A stretch of 32,921 bases of DNA from an uncultured Pelagibacteraceae bacterium (lineage in GTDB: Bacteria > Pseudomonadota > Alphaproteobacteria > Pelagibacterales > Pelagibacteraceae): assembly GCA_902607115.1 (NCBI GenBank), contig CACLIZ010000008.1, positions 1 through 32,921 of the forward strand, in the 5' to 3' direction. The translations under genes were made by a program, and so were the position numbers. This document shows, piece by piece, positions 32,427 to 32,921 of the stretch; position 1 is the stretch's first letter, and every line of letters begins with the position of its first letter. The notes under the pieces were generated by a model that saw nothing but the letters and a program-made list of their open reading frames with translations, was not told the DNA's origin and made no database searches.

Positions 32427-32921
32427 TTATTTACTAGCCATTAAATAATAAGTTATATAAGAAACAAAAGCACCAATTAACCAAGAAAAACTCTGCAAAA
32501 ATGTTAATTCAACATTCCATATAGTGGAGGCAGCAAATATAAAACCAATAAACATTGAATATACACCTTTTATATGCCAGCCACTACTGAAGTAATAAGC
32601 TGCACTTTTAGAATCTGAAAATATATCTTTCGAAATATACTCTTTATTTTTTATCAAATAATAGTCAGCAATAATTACTCCTGCTATTGGTCCAAAAAAA
32701 GAACCGATTGTATCAATTATTGATAAAACACCAAATTGACTTAATTTTGGAAGCCATAAAGCCCCAAATACTAATCCAAAAATGACAATTAACAATCCAG
32801 AACTATTTTTATCAAAACTCTTTGGAAAGAAATTTAATAATGTATTTTGAGCAGGAATATAATTTGCAATCAGATTGGTAGATCCTGAAGCAACTAATAT
32901 AAATAAGATAGCAATTACTGT
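32427..32921 (-). CDS. NCS1 family nucleobase/allantoin-type permease, 5' end outside window
   Basis: The C-terminal 164 residues of a 12-helix transporter, in frame from the edge of the window. It shows the NCS1 hallmarks STNLIANYIPAQNTLLNFFPK and GPIAGVIIADYYLI, several hydrophobic helices, and a SGWHIKGVYS loop. NCS1 carriers bring in cytosine, uracil, allantoin, thiamine or hydantoins, and the substrate is undetermined. A TTG at 32795 is inside the coding region and not a start. It is followed one base later by the alcohol dehydrogenase. Confidence 0.88.
   Translation of the reverse strand, partial: TVIAILFILVASGSTNLIANYIPAQNTLLNFFPKSFDKNSSGLLIVIFGLVFGALWLPKLSQFGVLSIIDTIGSFFGPIAGVIIADYYLIKNKEYISKDIFSDSKSAAYYFSSGWHIKGVYSMFIGFIFAASTIWNVELTFLQSFSWLIGAFVSYITYYLMASK

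Overview
The window looks like a streamlined, very AT-rich alphaproteobacterial chromosome of the SAR11 clade (Pelagibacterales). The signs are almost no intergenic space, many 1-4 nt gene overlaps, weak or absent Shine-Dalgarno sites, strong A/T codon bias (AAA, ATT, TTA), and gene content typical of that group. This placement rests on gene content and style only; no database search was possible. I saw no phage genes, transposases, rRNA or CRISPR array.

Layout. (1) 1-2310, minus: class Ia ribonucleotide reductase nrdA then nrdB (cut by the window edge), with a pair of candidate NrdR operators 31 bp apart upstream. (2) 2468-9322: a phosphohexomutase, a TauE/SafE-type exporter, dusA, rpoZ with a long acidic tail, an MFS carrier, a hydroxyacid dehydrogenase, an FMN split-barrel protein and a small membrane protein. 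(3) 9315-14357: a secreted dienelactone-hydrolase-like protein, a frameshifted gamma carbonic anhydrase, a thioredoxin-like protein, GT4 and GT9 glycosyltransferases and small conserved proteins. (4) 14387-20922: the metabolic centrepiece. Seven collinear minus-strand genes run mtnP, mtnA, a fuculose-aldolase-like gene (ald2), a fused speD-speE, then a polar amino acid/opine-type ABC binding protein and two permeases with no ATPase; apt is divergent from mtnP. (5) 20916-29029: an extremely AT- and lysine-rich surface-sugar island with two GT2 genes, rfbB, rfbA, a frameshifted rfbC, a C-methyltransferase, a YfhO-like membrane protein and a short reductase-like SDR. It ends beside a tRNA-Met whose 3' end is partly duplicated 136 bp away. 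(6) 29312-32921: a family-5 uracil-DNA glycosylase, ybgC, two 46-residue membrane peptides, a DUF3047 protein, a zinc alcohol dehydrogenase and the end of an NCS1 permease.

How the genes fit together. Region 4 reads as one pathway. The SpeDE fusion would use S-adenosylmethionine to make a polyamine and release methylthioadenosine (MTA). MtnP would split MTA into adenine (rescued by Apt as AMP) and methylthioribose-1-phosphate, MtnA would isomerise that, and the aldolase would cleave it to DHAP and a methylthio-aldehyde, as in the DHAP shunt. The remaining universal methionine salvage genes (mtnB/C/D/K) are absent here. Region 5 should make a dTDP-deoxysugar and attach it to a surface glycan.

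Two genes (gamma carbonic anhydrase and rfbC) are broken by single-base length changes in poly(A) tracts, in opposite directions. These may be assembly errors, real mutations, or genes rescued by slippage.
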